A stretch of DNA of 64,000 bases. Origin: Kitasatospora aureofaciens (GTDB taxonomy: Bacteria; Actinomycetota; Actinomycetes; Streptomycetales; Streptomycetaceae). The notes under the pieces are model-generated. The model worked only from the letters and a program-made list of their open reading frames with translations. It was not told the origin of the DNA and made no database searches. Position 1 is the first letter of the stretch, and the number at the start of each line of letters is the position of its first letter. The stretch is from positions 186,001 to 250,000 of the forward strand of contig JODU01000006.1 of NCBI GenBank assembly GCA_000720845.1, read 5' to 3'. Below are positions 63,762 through 64,000 of this stretch, piece by piece. Made by a program: the position numbers and the translations under genes.

Positions 63762-64000
63762 TCACCCCGTGAAGGCGATCCGCCGCAGGGCGTCGGCCGC
63801 AGCCCGGTCGAGGACGACCGCGGAGGAGCAGCCCGCGGGCAGGGTGCCTTCGGTCACCGCGCGCAGCAGGCGGGAGTTGGCCGCGCGGTGCCGCAGGAAC
63901 GCGTACCGCGAGACGCCCCGGCCGCGCTCGCGCTGCCCGGCCAGCGCCTCGTCGGGAGCGACGTCGAGGAGCAGCAGGTGCAGGGTGCCGTCCCGGCGGC
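63762..64000 (-). CDS. 3' part of a possible ATP/GTP-binding or kinase-like protein (truncated)
   Basis: The last 79 codons of a leftward gene are present, ending RRIAFTG. The visible LHLLLLDVAPDEALAGQRER and SRYAFLRHRAANSRLLRAV recall the C-terminal lid region of P-loop nucleotide kinase-like AAA ATPases. The P-loop itself lies outside the window, so the call is tentative. It is upstream of the SseB pair on the same strand. Confidence 0.5.
   Translation of the reverse strand, partial: RRDGTLHLLLLDVAPDEALAGQRERGRGVSRYAFLRHRAANSRLLRAVTEGTLPAGCSSAVVLDRAAADALRRIAFTG

Overview
This window is high-GC actinobacterial chromosome and reads as the conserved core of a Streptomyces genome. Almost every third codon position is G or C, GTG starts are common, and ribosome-binding sites are GGAGG-like. 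The gene content includes a branched-chain amino-acid operon, gatCAB, ligA, RmdB- and CdgE-type c-di-GMP proteins, an SseB pair and an oligopeptide ABC operon. From memory, the order resembles the S. coelicolor SCO5529 to SCO5473 interval read backwards; this should be checked by alignment. I see no rRNA, tRNA, CRISPR array, prophage or insertion sequence.

Layout. 1-6.0 kb: the 5' end of a citramalate/isopropylmalate synthase-type gene, a TetR regulator, agmatine deiminase, a fused urease gamma-beta subunit, an atypical urease alpha subunit (flap Cys replaced by Val), and a divergent NCS1 permease. 6.1-8.7 kb: ilvE, leuB and a 43-aa conserved protein. 9.0-13.0 kb: proline catabolism (proline dehydrogenase then pruA) with a divergent PucR-type regulator. 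13.0-15.2 kb: a TetR and DHA2-type exporter pair around a palindromic operator. 15.3-20.8 kb: serA, then ilvB-ilvN-ilvC read from a leader with a classical peptide-mediated attenuator (13-aa peptide with an Ile-Leu-Val-Leu run, then a hairpin plus U6). 20.9-24.2 kb: a large membrane PAS-GGDEF-EAL protein with a degenerate EAL domain.

24.4-35.0 kb: a hydroxyacid dehydrogenase, an aldo-keto reductase, a lipoprotein of the PQQ sugar-dehydrogenase fold, a LuxR-type LAL regulator with small conserved genes, a GNAT enzyme and an MMPL transporter. 35.2-38.8 kb: gatC-gatA-(79-aa protein)-gatB. 38.9-40.6 kb: cupin, DUF4267 membrane protein and divergent TetR with three operator-like sites. 40.7-46.4 kb: an RmdB-like GGDEF-EAL protein with both motifs intact, ligA, and a small MetE-like enzyme. 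46.4-54.4 kb: SDR, LOG, DUF427 and hydrolase genes, mnmA, a peptidoglycan amidase, an IscS-type cysteine desulfurase, two small membrane proteins divergent from a FabR-like TetR, and a thioesterase-fold protein. 54.4-61.6 kb: a TRIC-family membrane protein and an oppC-oppA-oppB-oppD-oppF operon. 61.9-64 kb: two SseB-like proteins and the 3' end of a gene of uncertain function.

How the genes work together. Branched-chain amino-acid genes dominate (the cimA-type gene, ilvE, leuB, ilvB, ilvN, ilvC), and two leaders carry hairpins followed by a U-run. Two c-di-GMP proteins lie about 20 kb apart. MnmA sits beside a cysteine desulfurase that could feed it sulfur. Several TetR genes diverge from their likely targets across visible repeats. 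I did not find an obviously new multi-gene system. The best leads are the urease-like cluster, the ilv and possible cimA attenuators, the 79-aa protein inside the gat operon, and several unassigned repeat operators.
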